Shown here: in pieces, positions 9,848 to 18,368 of the stretch | How the letters are laid out: each line of letters starts with the position of its first letter | Position numbering within the stretch: position 1 is the stretch's first letter | Source: Streptomyces sp. P9-A2 | GTDB taxonomy: Bacteria > Actinomycetota > Actinomycetes > Streptomycetales > Streptomycetaceae | Direction: 5' to 3' | Assembly (NCBI RefSeq): GCF_036634175.1 | Contig: NZ_JAZIFX010000001.1 | Span: 2,232,001-2,296,000 of the forward strand | DNA: 64,000 nt | Program-made: the position numbers and the translations under genes | Notes under the pieces: model-generated | Told to the model about the DNA's origin: nothing | The model's database searches: none | Seen by the model: only the letters and a program-made list of their open reading frames with translations

Positions 9848-11598
9848 TCCGCTTCGAGAACGTCTCCGTGACGTACGACGGCTCCCCCGAACCCTCCGTG
9901 CGAGGCGTCGACTTCGAGGTCCCGGAGGGCGAACTCGTCCTGCTCGCCGGGCCGTCCGGCGTCGGCAAGTCCACGGTGCTGGGCGCGGTCAGCGGCCTCG
10001 TCCCGCACTTCACGGGCGGCACCCTGCGCGGCAGGGTCACGGTGGCCGGCCGCGACACCCGTACCCACAAGCCACGCGAACTGGCCGACGTGGTCGGGAC
10101 GGTGGGCCAGGACCCGCTGTCGCACTTCGTGACGGACCTCGTCGAGGACGAACTCGCCTACGGCATGGAGTCGTTGGGGCTGCCCCCGGACGTGATGCGC
10201 CGCCGCGTCGAGGAGACGCTGGACCTGCTGGGCCTGGCCGACCTGCGGGAGCGCCCCATCGCCACGCTCTCCGGCGGCCAGCAGCAGCGCGTCGCCATCG
10301 GCTCGGTCCTCACCCCGCACCCCCGGGTGCTGGTCCTCGACGAGCCGACGTCCGCACTGGACCCCGCGGCGGCCGAGGAGGTCCTCGCGGTGCTCCAGCG
10401 TCTCGTCCACGATCTCGGCACCACCGTCCTCATGGCCGAGCACCGCCTGGAACGCGTCATCCAGTACGCCGACCGGGTGGCGCTGCTGCCGGGACCGGGC
10501 GAACCCCCGCTGCTCGGGACCCCCGCGGAGGTGATGGCGGTCTCCCCGGTGTTCCCGCCGGTGGTGGCCCTGGGCCGGCTCGCCGGCTGGTCCCCGCTCC
10601 CGCTGACCGTACGCGACGCCCGCCGCCGCGCGGCCCCCCTGCGCGAGCGCCTCGCGGAGGCCGACGAACGGGCGCGGGCGCGGGCGGAGACACCGGCAGA
10701 GACGGTGGCCGCGCCCGCCGCACCGGAGCCCGCCCGGAAGGTCCCGGCCGCCCCCCTCACCCCCCGCGGCTCGTTCCTCTCCCTGTTCGCCCGCAAGCGG
10801 CCCGACGGCACCGCTGCCGCCCCACCCGCCTCCCTGTCCGCCCCCGTCCGTGTGGCCGAGGTCCGCGCCCTGGCCGTCCGGCGGGGCGCCGTCCGGGCGC
10901 TGCGCCACATCGATCTGACGGTCGCCCCCGGCGAGACGATCGCGCTCATGGGCCGCAACGGCGCCGGCAAGTCCACACTGCTCGGCGCACTGGTCGGGCT
11001 GGTGGAACCGTCCGCCGGTTCGGTCCGCACCGGTGGCGCCGTGCCGCACCGCACCCGCCCCCGCGACCTGGTCCGCCGGGTGGGACTCGTCCCGCAGGAG
11101 CCGCGGGACCTGCTGTACGCGGACACGGTCGCCGCGGAGTGTGTGGCCGCCGACCGGGACGCGGAGGCGGAGCCGGGCGTCTGCCGCGCCCTGCTGTCGG
11201 AACTGCTGCCCGGCATCGCGGACGACACCCACCCGCGTGACCTGTCCGAGGGCCAGCGCCTGACCCTCGCCCTGGCGGTCGTCCTCACCGCCCGCCCGCC
11301 GCTGCTCCTCCTCGACGAGCCGACCCGCGGCCTGGACTACGCGGCGAAGGCCCGCCTGGTGACCGTCCTGCGCGGGCTGGCCGCCGAGGGCCACGCGATC
11401 CTGCTGGCCACGCACGACGTGGAGCTGGCGGCGGAACTCGCCCACCGGGTCGTCCTCCTCGCCGAGGGCGAGGTCATCGCCGACGGCCCGGCGGCCGACG
11501 TGGTCGTCGCGTCGCCGTCCTTCGCCCCGCAGGTGGCGAAGATCCTGGCCCCGCAGCACTGGCTCACGGTCTCCCAGGTCCGGGAGGCCCTGTCATGA
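9844..11598 (+). CDS. Fused double ECF ATPase (EcfA1-EcfA2 in one chain)
   Basis: 584 aa with two complete ABC domains. Domain 1 (1-240) has Walker A GPSGVGKST, signature LSGGQQQR and Walker B VLVLDEPTSALD. Domain 2 (about 340-575) has Walker A GRNGAGKST, signature LSEGQRL and Walker B LLLLDEPTRGLD. A poorly conserved Ala/Pro/Arg linker of about 100 residues joins them. It hydrolyses ATP to drive the T/S components of the ECF transporter. GTG 9844 and the stop at 11598 both overlap neighbours, indicating a fully coupled operon. All catalytic motifs look intact in both halves. Confidence 0.93.
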   Translation: MIRFENVSVTYDGSPEPSVRGVDFEVPEGELVLLAGPSGVGKSTVLGAVSGLVPHFTGGTLRGRVTVAGRDTRTHKPRELADVVGTVGQDPLSHFVTDLVEDELAYGMESLGLPPDVMRRRVEETLDLLGLADLRERPIATLSGGQQQRVAIGSVLTPHPRVLVLDEPTSALDPAAAEEVLAVLQRLVHDLGTTVLMAEHRLERVIQYADRVALLPGPGEPPLLGTPAEVMAVSPVFPPVVALGRLAGWSPLPLTVRDARRRAAPLRERLAEADERARARAETPAETVAAPAAPEPARKVPAAPLTPRGSFLSLFARKRPDGTAAAPPASLSAPVRVAEVRALAVRRGAVRALRHIDLTVAPGETIALMGRNGAGKSTLLGALVGLVEPSAGSVRTGGAVPHRTRPRDLVRRVGLVPQEPRDLLYADTVAAECVAADRDAEAEPGVCRALLSELLPGIADDTHPRDLSEGQRLTLALAVVLTARPPLLLLDEPTRGLDYAAKARLVTVLRGLAAEGHAILLATHDVELAAELAHRVVLLAEGEVIADGPAADVVVASPSFAPQVAKILAPQHWLTVSQVREALS

Positions 11599-12491
11599 CA
11601 CCCGCTCCCACCCCGGCCACGGACAAGGCCACCATGGCCACCACGGCCACCACCCTCACCGGTAAGGCCACCGGCGCCCAGCGCCAGGCGCGGGCCGTCC
11701 GCCTGGGCCCGCGTTCGCTGGTGGCGCTGGCCCTGGTGAGCGCGGTGGGCGTGGCCGCGTTCGGCTGGCCCTTCCTGGCCCCGCCCGCCTCCACCCTCAA
11801 CGCCCACGCGCAGGACGCGCCGTGGCTGTTCGCGGGGCTCCTCGTGCTGCTGGTCGGGGTGGTGGCGGCGACGATCTCGGAGTCGGGCCTGGGCCCGAAG
11901 GCGGTCGCGATGCTGGGCGTGCTGGCGGCGGCGGGGGCGGCGCTGCGCCCCATCGGCGCGGGGACGGCCGGCCTGGAACCCATGTTCTTCCTGATGGTCC
12001 TCAGCGGGCGGGTCCTCGGGCCGGGTTTCGGTTTCGTGCTCGGCTCGGTGACGATGTTCGCGTCCGCGCTGCTCACGGGCGGGGTGGGCCCGTGGCTCCC
12101 GTTCCAGATGCTGTCGATGGGCTGGTTCACGATGGGTGCGGGCCTGCTCCCGGGCCCGGACAGGCTGCGGGGCCGGGCGGAGCTGTGCCTGCTCGCCGCC
12201 TACGGCTTCCTGGCGGCCTTCGCCTACGGCACGATGATGAACATGGCGGGCTGGCCCTTCATGGCCGCCCTGGCCTCGAACATCTCCTTCGACCCGGACG
12301 CGTCGGTCCCCGCCAACCTGGCCCGTTTCCTGGCGTACTGCCTGGCCACGTCCCTCGGCTGGGACCTGGGCCGGGCTCTGCTGACCGTCGTCCTGGCCCT
12401 GACTCTGGGCCCCCCGGTGCTCCGCGCCCTGCGCCGTGCCACCCGCAGGGCGGCTTTCGAGACGCCGGTCACGTTCACCGGCCACCCCTGA
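11595..12491 (+). CDS. ECF transporter S component (candidate cobalamin/corrinoid binder)
   Basis: 298 aa, ATG overlapping the ATPase stop. A cytoplasmic N-terminal stretch rich in Thr/Ala is followed by six or more membrane helices (from RSLVALALVSAVGVAAFGWPFL). Loop motifs such as PIGAGTAGLEPMFFLMVLSGRVLGPGFGF and GGVGPWLPFQMLSMGW are typical of ECF S components. As the substrate-specific subunit, it determines cargo. The cobalamin riboswitch at the head of the operon suggests B12 or a corrinoid, comparable to CbrT-type S components, but specificity cannot be read directly. Confidence 0.85.
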   Translation: MTPAPTPATDKATMATTATTLTGKATGAQRQARAVRLGPRSLVALALVSAVGVAAFGWPFLAPPASTLNAHAQDAPWLFAGLLVLLVGVVAATISESGLGPKAVAMLGVLAAAGAALRPIGAGTAGLEPMFFLMVLSGRVLGPGFGFVLGSVTMFASALLTGGVGPWLPFQMLSMGWFTMGAGLLPGPDRLRGRAELCLLAAYGFLAAFAYGTMMNMAGWPFMAALASNISFDPDASVPANLARFLAYCLATSLGWDLGRALLTVVLALTLGPPVLRALRRATRRAAFETPVTFTGHP

Positions 12492-12853
12492 GTGTTCCCG
12501 CGTACGCCGACGGTGACGGAACTGACGGCCCGTCGTGAGGCGCCCCACATGACCCGGCTCACATACGAAGCGGGGTCGTAGTCCGGGAAGCCTCTCCGCC
12601 TCCGCGTCCGCCCGCCCCGACCTGCGCGGATGACCGTCAGTCGCAGACCGGCACTCCCCCGGATGCGACCAGGGGTAGTAAAAGGGACCTTTGCGGACAA
12701 ACCCCGAAAACTGTTTCTGTGGAGCAGTCGCCAGGCGCCGACGTGCCCCACCCGGGCCGCGGCGCCGACGTACGCCCCACCCCCACGCACCACCAGGTGT
12801 TCCGGGGGCCGGAGCTACGACGACCGTCCTGCCGCCGAAGAAAAGGTTTCTAT
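12492..12853. other. Intergenic region upstream of lytic transglycosylase gene
   Basis: 362 bp without a convincing gene. The stretch 12675-12725 is AT-richer than its surroundings and probably holds the promoter of the transglycosylase gene, but I cannot assign -35/-10 boxes with confidence. I looked for the c-di-AMP (ydaO) riboswitch found ahead of some Streptomyces cell-wall hydrolase genes and do not see its conserved core. Confidence 0.5.
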
Positions 12854-13270
12854 ATGTCCGCCGTTTCCATCCTCCGCACCGTCGCCACCCCGAAGAAGGC
12901 CCTCGCCGGTGCCGCCCTCACCGCCGCCACCTGCGGCGCGCTGATCGCCGCCACCCCCGCGCAGGCCGCCACCACGGCCACGGGCTCGGCCCAGGCGACC
13001 GCGCAGTCGATGATCGGTGACTCCGCGCAGTACCAGTGCTTCTCGAACATCGTCCAGCACGAGAGCGGCTGGAACCACACCGCCACCAACGCCTCCAGCG
13101 GCGCCTACGGCCTGGTCCAGGCCCTGCCCGCCTCGAAGATGGCCTCGGCCGGCTCGGACTGGAAGACCAACCCCGCCACCCAGATCTCGTGGGGCATCGG
13201 CTACATGAACGAGCGCTACGGCAGCCCGTGCGCCGCCTGGGACTTCTGGCAGGCCAACAACTGGTACTGA
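12854..13270 (+). CDS. Secreted lytic transglycosylase (SLT-like)
   Basis: 138 aa. A signal peptide ends at TPAQAATT (about 39). The compact SLT/lysozyme-like domain carries the likely catalytic Glu in NIVQHESGWNHTATN, followed by ASSGAYGLVQALPASKM, SWGIGYMNERYGSPCAAWDFW and a terminal NNWY. Two cysteines could form a disulfide. Such enzymes cleave the MurNAc-GlcNAc bond of peptidoglycan during growth or spore germination. It is monocistronic, with a strong terminator 36 bp after the stop. Its small size is usual for Streptomyces single-domain SLT proteins. Confidence 0.9.
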   Translation: MSAVSILRTVATPKKALAGAALTAATCGALIAATPAQAATTATGSAQATAQSMIGDSAQYQCFSNIVQHESGWNHTATNASSGAYGLVQALPASKMASAGSDWKTNPATQISWGIGYMNERYGSPCAAWDFWQANNWY

Positions 13271-13306
13271 CCGACCCGGCACCAGCCCCGCACCACCCCG
13301 CATACC

Positions 13307-13344
13307 GAAAGCGGCGGCCCCTGATCCCCTGGGCCGCCGCTTTC
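13307..13344. terminator. Bidirectional terminator
   Basis: 14-bp perfect stem GAAAGCGGCGGCCC / GGGCCGCCGCTTTC between convergent genes. The flanking A and T runs within the stem ends let it act for both the transglycosylase gene and the minus-strand GT87-PAP2 gene. Confidence 0.85.
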
Positions 13345-13401
13345 GCCGTGCCCGGCGGGCCCTCGCGGACCACTGCGGCGGCAGGGGGACCACGCAGGAA
13401 A

Positions 13402-15519
13402 CTACTTCCGGGCAGGCTCCTCCTGTGCGGGTTTCTCCTGCACGGGGAAAGGGCCCGGCGGCTTCGTCTCCGCGGCCTCCGGCCCCGGACCGGTGTCGGT
13501 GCCGGTGCCGGTGCCGGTGCCGGTGCCGGTGACCGCGGTGGTCGCCGCCGTGCGGGCCCGCGGGCCCTGGAGGAAATATGTCAGGCCGAAACCGGCCGCG
13601 ACGACGAGGGCTCCGCCCACCGCGTCCAGCACCCAGTGGTTGCCGGTGGCGACGATCGCGGTGACGGTGAACAGGGGGTGGAGCAGGCCGAGCGCCTTCA
13701 TCCACATCCTGGGCGCGATGATCGCGATGGCCAGGCCGCACCACAGGGACCAGCCGAAGTGCAGGGACGGCATCGCCGCGTACTGGTTGGTGAGGGCGGT
13801 GAGGGTGCCGTAGTCCGGCTTGGAGAAGTCCTGCACGCCGTTCACCGTGTCGATGATCCCCAGGTCCGGCATCAGGCGCGGCGGGGCCAGCGGGTAGAGC
13901 CAGAAGCCGACCAGCGCCAGCAGCGTGGTGAAGCCGAGGCTCGCGCGCGCCCAGCGGTAGTCGACGGGGCGCCGCCAGTACAGCAGGCCGAGGACCGTGA
14001 GCGGGACGGCGAAGTGGAACGACGTGTAGTAGAAGTCGAAGAAGTTCCGCAGCCGGCCGATCCCCACGACCGCGTGGTTGACCGCGTACTCGATGTCCAG
14101 GTGGAGCAGACGCTCGAGGTCGAGGATCTGGTGGGCGTGCTCCTCCGCCCGCTCCCTGCCACCGGTGGCCGCCAGCCGCACCTTGGAGTACGCGGCGTAG
14201 GTGACGCGGATCAGCAGCAGTTCCAGCAGCAGGTTGGGACGGGTCAGGACCCGGCGCAGGAACGGCAGCAGCGGGACGTGCTTGAAGCGGGTGGGGACGG
14301 GTTCGGCGTACCGGGTCGGGACGGGCGTGCGGAAGTACGGCGAGGTGCGCGAGAGGAACGGGACCGCCGTGGCGGCGGCGAGGGCGGCGAGCAGGACGAT
14401 GTTGTCGCGGACGGGGTACAGGAACGGCATCTCGGGCAGGATCATCTGGGCCGGCAGGGTCATCACCAGGACGACGGCGACGGGCCACACCGGCCGGTCG
14501 GAGGCGCGTCTGCCGGCCACGCCGACGAGGGTGAGCAGCACCCACAGCAGCTGGTGCTGCCACGCGGCCGGGGAGACGACGATGGCGGCGCAGCCGGTGA
14601 TCGCGACGGCGAGCAGCAGCTGGCCGTCGTGGGCGTAGCGCACCGCGCGGCGCAGGCCGAGGGCGACGACGGCCGCGCCGATCAGCAGGAAGAGACCGAT
14701 CTCCAGGGGGCCCTCTGCTCCCAGGCGGAGCAGGGCGCCGTGCAGGGACTGGTTTGCGGGGTCGTCGGCCCGGCCGCCGAGTCCGGCGCCCGCCATGTGG
14801 TGCACCCAGTAGGTGTGCGAGTCCTGGGGCATCACGGCCCAGGCGAGCGCGGTGCCCGTGGCGAAGGTGATGCCGGACGCGGCGGCGGCCCGGCGGCGGC
14901 CGGTGAACCAGAGGAGGGGGGCGAAGATCAGCAGGGCCGGCTGGAGGGCGGCGGCGACACCGATCAGGATGCCGCCGGCCCGCTGCCCGCGGGCGACGAA
15001 GCAGCCCAGCAGGACGAGGAGGACCGGGATGATGCTGGTCTGTCCGAGCCACAGGGTGTTGCGCACGGGCAGGGACAGCATGAACAGGCTGATCGCGACC
15101 GGTGCGGCCAGCGGCGCGGTGCGGCGTCCGATCGGCTGGGGCAGGGCGCGGGCGGCGATCAGGCCGAGCGCGACGACCAGCAGCAGTGTGCCGAAGGTCC
15201 AGCCCCAGCCGAGCGCCTGTTCAGCCGATCGGGTGAGGGGTTTGAGGACGAGCCCGCCGAACGGCGTGCCGGTGAAGCGGGTCGACGCGTAGAGCGAGCC
15301 GCTGACCTGCAGCACGCCGTCGTGTCCGAACCAGGTCTCGAGGTCCGTGAGCCGCTCCCCGCGCGGGGTGGTCAGGACGGCCGCGACCTGGCGTACGGCG
15401 AGGACGGCGGCGAGCAGCCACAGCCCGAGCCGCACCGTGTGCAGGCGTGATCCGGTGTCTCCGACGGCCGCGGCCTGGAAAACCTCCGCCGGTCGCGCCC
15501 TGTGTTCCGCGTTTGTCAC
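13402..15519 (-). CDS. Bifunctional GT87 mannosyltransferase-like / PAP2 phosphatase-like membrane protein
   Basis: 705 aa. Residues about 20-400 form a multi-helix GT87 (DUF2029) region, a family that uses polyprenol-phosphate-mannose donors. Residues about 440-660 form a PAP2/inositol-phosphorylceramide-synthase-like domain with PPRLMPD, the AAMPSLHFGWSLW motif and the GNHWVLDAVGG motif, which supply the acid-phosphatase histidines. A repeated Gly-Thr (GT)n tail follows. It is an integral membrane enzyme probably acting on lipid-linked sugars or phospholipid head groups. I chose GTG 15519 because the preceding 39 in-frame codons look non-coding. An upstream start at 15636 is possible. Such fusions recur in Streptomyces. 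Confidence 0.85.
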   Translation of the reverse strand: MTNAEHRARPAEVFQAAAVGDTGSRLHTVRLGLWLLAAVLAVRQVAAVLTTPRGERLTDLETWFGHDGVLQVSGSLYASTRFTGTPFGGLVLKPLTRSAEQALGWGWTFGTLLLVVALGLIAARALPQPIGRRTAPLAAPVAISLFMLSLPVRNTLWLGQTSIIPVLLVLLGCFVARGQRAGGILIGVAAALQPALLIFAPLLWFTGRRRAAAASGITFATGTALAWAVMPQDSHTYWVHHMAGAGLGGRADDPANQSLHGALLRLGAEGPLEIGLFLLIGAAVVALGLRRAVRYAHDGQLLLAVAITGCAAIVVSPAAWQHQLLWVLLTLVGVAGRRASDRPVWPVAVVLVMTLPAQMILPEMPFLYPVRDNIVLLAALAAATAVPFLSRTSPYFRTPVPTRYAEPVPTRFKHVPLLPFLRRVLTRPNLLLELLLIRVTYAAYSKVRLAATGGRERAEEHAHQILDLERLLHLDIEYAVNHAVVGIGRLRNFFDFYYTSFHFAVPLTVLGLLYWRRPVDYRWARASLGFTTLLALVGFWLYPLAPPRLMPDLGIIDTVNGVQDFSKPDYGTLTALTNQYAAMPSLHFGWSLWCGLAIAIIAPRMWMKALGLLHPLFTVTAIVATGNHWVLDAVGGALVVAAGFGLTYFLQGPRARTAATTAVTGTGTGTGTGTDTGPGPEAAETKPPGPFPVQEKPAQEEPARK
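13495..13535 (-). repeat. 6-bp tandem repeat (Gly-Thr tail)
   Basis: About six copies of GGTGCCGGTGCC-like hexamers (ggtgcc) encode the (GT)n stretch at the C-terminus of the GT87-PAP2 protein. It is probably a slippage-prone flexible tail. Confidence 0.6.
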
Positions 15520-15899
15520 GCCTTGTCGGCCTCCCGCCCCGTTGCCCCCTTGCGTCCCGCCGCGCGGGGGTCCCTCCGCGAACCCTACGAGGCGCGCGCC
15601 GCCCCCCGGAAGAGACGCAGGCAACCCCCGGTTCACCTGACGTCCGCTCCACTTTGGTCCCGCTTTGGCCGGGATGGCGATGGACGCGCGGGCGGGTCGC
15701 CCGCCGGGACGCGGGAGGGATCACCCGGGAGACCCGGGACGCCCGGGTGCGGGGCGCCCGGCACCGCCTGGAGCAGGCCCTGAAGCTCCCCCGCGCGGGA
15801 CGGGGGTCCGGGCGGGCCGGCGGCGAGGGGTACGACGGTTTCGCCCCGGCGCGGGTGCCGGGGCGAGCCGGGGTGTCCTTGCGGCAGCGGCTTTCCGCC
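15520..15899. other. Intergenic between GT87-PAP2 and FHA genes
   Basis: 380 bp, GC rich. It holds a terminator-like hairpin at 15842-15865 and presumably the GT87-PAP2 promoter (15560-15680, not assignable by eye). Reading frames here look like shadows. Confidence 0.45.
15842..15865 (-). terminator. Terminator after FHA gene
   Basis: 9-bp perfect stem CGCCCCGGC / GCCGGGGCG with a 6-nt loop, 35 bp downstream of the FHA-gene stop on the minus strand. Confidence 0.55.
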
Positions 15900-16292
15900 T
15901 CACACTTCGTGGTAGAAACCCACGTTGACGCTGCGCGGGGCCGAGCGGTCCAGGATGACGACCTCGCCGTTGCCGCCCCGGGGCAGGGCGACGCTGCCGC
16001 CGTAGGCGACCGGGTGGGCCTGGTCGCCGATGGTCAGCCGGACCTCGGAGGACGGCTCGGGGAGTGAACCGCGCAGCCAGCTCAGGTACCAGGTGCCGTC
16101 CTGGGCGCACTGGAACTCCAGGTGGACCCTGGACACGAACAGCCAGTCGTCCGGTGTGGAGAGCCGGCACACCGACCTGTCCCGGCCCACCCGCAGCACG
16201 GCGCCGGGCTCGGTCGGCGCATCGGCCATGAGCATGCCGGCCGTGGCCCCCGATTCCGCCGACGACACGGTGGCCATGGTGAGTTCGAGCAC
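15900..16292 (-). CDS. FHA-like phosphothreonine-binding domain protein
   Basis: 130 aa. The core VLRVGRDRSVCRLSTPDDWLFVSRVHLEF matches an FHA domain: GR near the first loop, then a serine followed by RxH (VSRVHLEF). FHA domains bind phosphothreonine peptides and often work with Ser/Thr kinases. GTG 16292 is supported by a strong AGGAGGAG 5 nt upstream. A longer reading frame to 16436 lacks such support. The protein has no other recognisable domain and no membrane segment. Partner kinases are not in this window. Confidence 0.8.
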   Translation of the reverse strand: MLELTMATVSSAESGATAGMLMADAPTEPGAVLRVGRDRSVCRLSTPDDWLFVSRVHLEFQCAQDGTWYLSWLRGSLPEPSSEVRLTIGDQAHPVAYGGSVALPRGGNGEVVILDRSAPRSVNVGFYHEV

Positions 16293-16445
16293 GTGTGCTC
16301 CTCCTGAGACGTTCTGGCGGACCGGCCGGACCGGCCCGACGGCGGCCACGACGGCCTGGTGCGGCGGCCGGAACGGCTCGCTGTCGCCGAATGATAAAAC
16401 GCCCGGCTCCCTCCCGTCCGTCCGTCCGGTGGGCACAATTGCCTC

Positions 16446-16877
16446 ATGACCGAGCGAAAGCCTCCGGACGTGTCCTTCGAAACGTGGGTGGACCGGCAGA
16501 TCCGTGACGCCGAGGCGCGCGGGGACTTCGCGCGGCTGCCGGGAGCGGGAAAACCCCTTCCGCGCGACCTGGAGTCCCCGTACGACGAGATGTGGTGGGT
16601 CAAGCGGAAGCTGGCCCGCGAGGGCTACTCGGTGCTGCCGCCGACGCTCGCCCTGCGCAAGGAGGCCGAGGACGCCCTGGAGGCGGCCTACGCGGCCCCC
16701 TCGGAGCGGATCGTCCGGAGGATCCTCACGGAGATCAACGTCAGGATCCGCGACATGATGTACAAGCCGCCGCCCGGCCCCCCACTGGGCAAGAAGCCGT
16801 ACGACGTCGAGGACGTCGTACGGCAGTGGCGGGAGCGCCGGGCGGGGGCGGACGGGCCGGAGCCCGGGGACGCCTGA
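16446..16877 (+). CDS. DUF1992 (DnaJ-homologue subfamily C member 28-like) protein
   Basis: 143 aa. The DUF1992 signature covers most of the chain: WVDRQIRDAEARGDF, LPGAGKPLP, and NVRIRDMMYKPPPGPPLGKKP. The family is conserved from bacteria to mitochondria, with no established reaction. The human relative is annotated J-domain-like, but no J domain is present here. The ATG at 16446 is preceded by CACAAT six nt upstream and no Shine-Dalgarno, hinting at a leaderless mRNA. It is divergent from the FHA gene. Confidence 0.85.
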   Translation: MTERKPPDVSFETWVDRQIRDAEARGDFARLPGAGKPLPRDLESPYDEMWWVKRKLAREGYSVLPPTLALRKEAEDALEAAYAAPSERIVRRILTEINVRIRDMMYKPPPGPPLGKKPYDVEDVVRQWRERRAGADGPEPGDA

Positions 16878-16925
16878 CGGCGGCCCCGGGCTCGGTCCCG
16901 GGCTCAGTCCCGGGCCAGGCCCCGG

Positions 16926-17564
16926 TCAGGCGTGCAGGAGCCGTTCCGCCAGTTCGCGGTAGTCCCGCAGGGCCAGGCGCAGTTGCTCGGTGCCGGTCTC
17001 GGCGGCGTTCGGGCCCTCGCCGACGTCCTCGGTCTGCCAGGACCGGCGCAGGGTACGGCGCCGCTCGGTCACCGCGTCCGTGAAGCGGGCGGCGAGTTCC
17101 TCCAGCACGCGATCGGCCTCCGCGACGGAGTCCCTCGGGGTGTCCACGAAACCGGCCACGGCGTGCTGCAACCGCGCGGTGAGCTTGTCGCCGTCGTCGT
17201 GCGGGAGCAGACGGGGACCGTGCGCCTCGTCGAGGGCGTGGTCACCGCCGTGGCGGTCGCGGCGCTCGTCCGGGGACGTGTACGTGTCCGGCGTGCCGCC
17301 GGTCCGCGGGCGGCCGGCGGCCGAAGGGCCCACGCCGTCGCGGACGGGCGGCACTGTGCCGGTGTCCTCGCGGAGGTCCGGTGCGCCGGGTCGGGCGCCC
17401 TTTTCGTAGGCGTCCCGGCGGGGGTCACCGTGGAGGTCGCCGTGGAGGTCCTGGCGGGCGTCCTCGCCGGCACCCCCGTGGGTCCCGGGGACGGTCGTGC
17501 GGGTGGTGGTGCGGGGCGCCTCGGTCAGCGGTTCGTCGCCGGGGCGCCGTGTCGTGTCGGTCAT
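16926..17564 (-). CDS. Conserved Streptomyces helical protein with disordered N-terminus
   Basis: 212 aa. The first 120 residues are charged, low-complexity and probably disordered, with a DLHGDLHGDPRRD repeat. The C-terminal part (about 125-212) is helical and contains FVDTPRDSVAEADRVLEELAARF followed by YRELAERLLHA. The same VDxPRxxVAEADRxLxxLAA module occurs in the gene immediately upstream, so the two are paralogous. Only 5 nt separate the genes, so they form an operon. No catalytic motif or membrane segment is seen. The function is unknown. Confidence 0.75.
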   Translation of the reverse strand: MTDTTRRPGDEPLTEAPRTTTRTTVPGTHGGAGEDARQDLHGDLHGDPRRDAYEKGARPGAPDLREDTGTVPPVRDGVGPSAAGRPRTGGTPDTYTSPDERRDRHGGDHALDEAHGPRLLPHDDGDKLTARLQHAVAGFVDTPRDSVAEADRVLEELAARFTDAVTERRRTLRRSWQTEDVGEGPNAAETGTEQLRLALRDYRELAERLLHA

Positions 17565-17569
17565 CTCGG

Positions 17570-18244
17570 TCAGCTCTCCTTCGCCTGTCGCCGGTGGAGC
17601 AGTGAGGGCGTGTGGGTGCGGCCGCGTTCGGCCGTCTTCGCGCGGTGGCCCTCCGGGTCGCCGCGGTGGTCCTCGCCGTCGTGACGGGACGGCCGCACCA
17701 GGTCGTCGAAGAGGGCGCGGGCCTCGATCATGGCCTCGCGCATCTCCTCGGTGCCCGCGCCGCCCTCGTGCCCGCCGTTCACGCGGGCCTGCGCGACCCG
17801 GTGCACCCGGCGGTAGCCGTCGACGTGGTGGGCGTGGTGCACGGACAGGGCGGCGAGCTGCTCCTCGTACTGGCCGCCGTCGGGGTAGCCCCGGGCGGCG
17901 GCGAGGTCGGCGAGCAGCCGGTCCGCCTCGGCGACGGCCTCCCGCGGCGAGTCGACGAACCGCTCCTGCGCGGCCGTCCAGCCCGCCTCGTACCTCTCCC
18001 GTTCGGCGGTCCCCAGCGGGCGTGCCCGCAGGTCGCCGTGAAGCTTCACGCGCTGGGCCAGTTCGCGTTCGGCGGCCTCCGTGTCCCCGTCGTGCCGGGT
18101 GACGGCCCGGTCGTACTCGGGTCCGAAGCGCCGCTTCAGGTGCGCGCCGTGGCGTGGCCCACGGGCGCGCAGGGTCAGTACGGCCGCCGCGATGACAACG
18201 ACCGCCACGATCAGGATCAAGGCAATGATCAGGCCAGTGGACAT
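17570..18244 (-). CDS. Membrane-anchored helical protein, paralogous to its downstream neighbour
   Basis: 224 aa from ATG 18244 (GGAAGG 7 nt upstream). Residues 3-27 form one N-terminal membrane helix (STGLIIALILIVAVVVIAAAVLTL). The cytoplasmic part starts GPRHGAHLKRRFGPEYDRAV and continues as helices with RFVDSPREAVAEADRLLADLAAARGYP, matching the module in the downstream protein. A longer frame to 18415 would put 57 non-conserved residues before the helix, which I consider unlikely. Function unknown. The shared module suggests the two proteins interact or are duplicates, one membrane-bound and one soluble. Confidence 0.8.
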   Translation of the reverse strand: MSTGLIIALILIVAVVVIAAAVLTLRARGPRHGAHLKRRFGPEYDRAVTRHDGDTEAAERELAQRVKLHGDLRARPLGTAERERYEAGWTAAQERFVDSPREAVAEADRLLADLAAARGYPDGGQYEEQLAALSVHHAHHVDGYRRVHRVAQARVNGGHEGGAGTEEMREAMIEARALFDDLVRPSRHDGEDHRGDPEGHRAKTAERGRTHTPSLLHRRQAKES

Positions 18245-18368
18245 GGATGCCTTCCGGTTCGTCGGCCAACCGGCTTTCCTCACACGCCGGTTCTCCGTTC
18301 GGGTTGCCCGAAGAACCGCCCGCAAACAGAGTTGCGCGCTCGGGGAGAGACATACGCAGAATGCGGAC

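Noticed and set aside
12492..12853. c-di-AMP (ydaO-yuaA) riboswitch ahead of the transglycosylase gene
   Set aside because: Some Streptomyces cell-wall hydrolase genes have one, so I looked; the conserved core elements are not visible here.
15520..15636. N-terminal extension of the GT87-PAP2 protein to 15636
   Set aside because: The 39 extra codons are Gly/Arg/Pro-rich without coding bias or a family match; GTG 15519 fits better.
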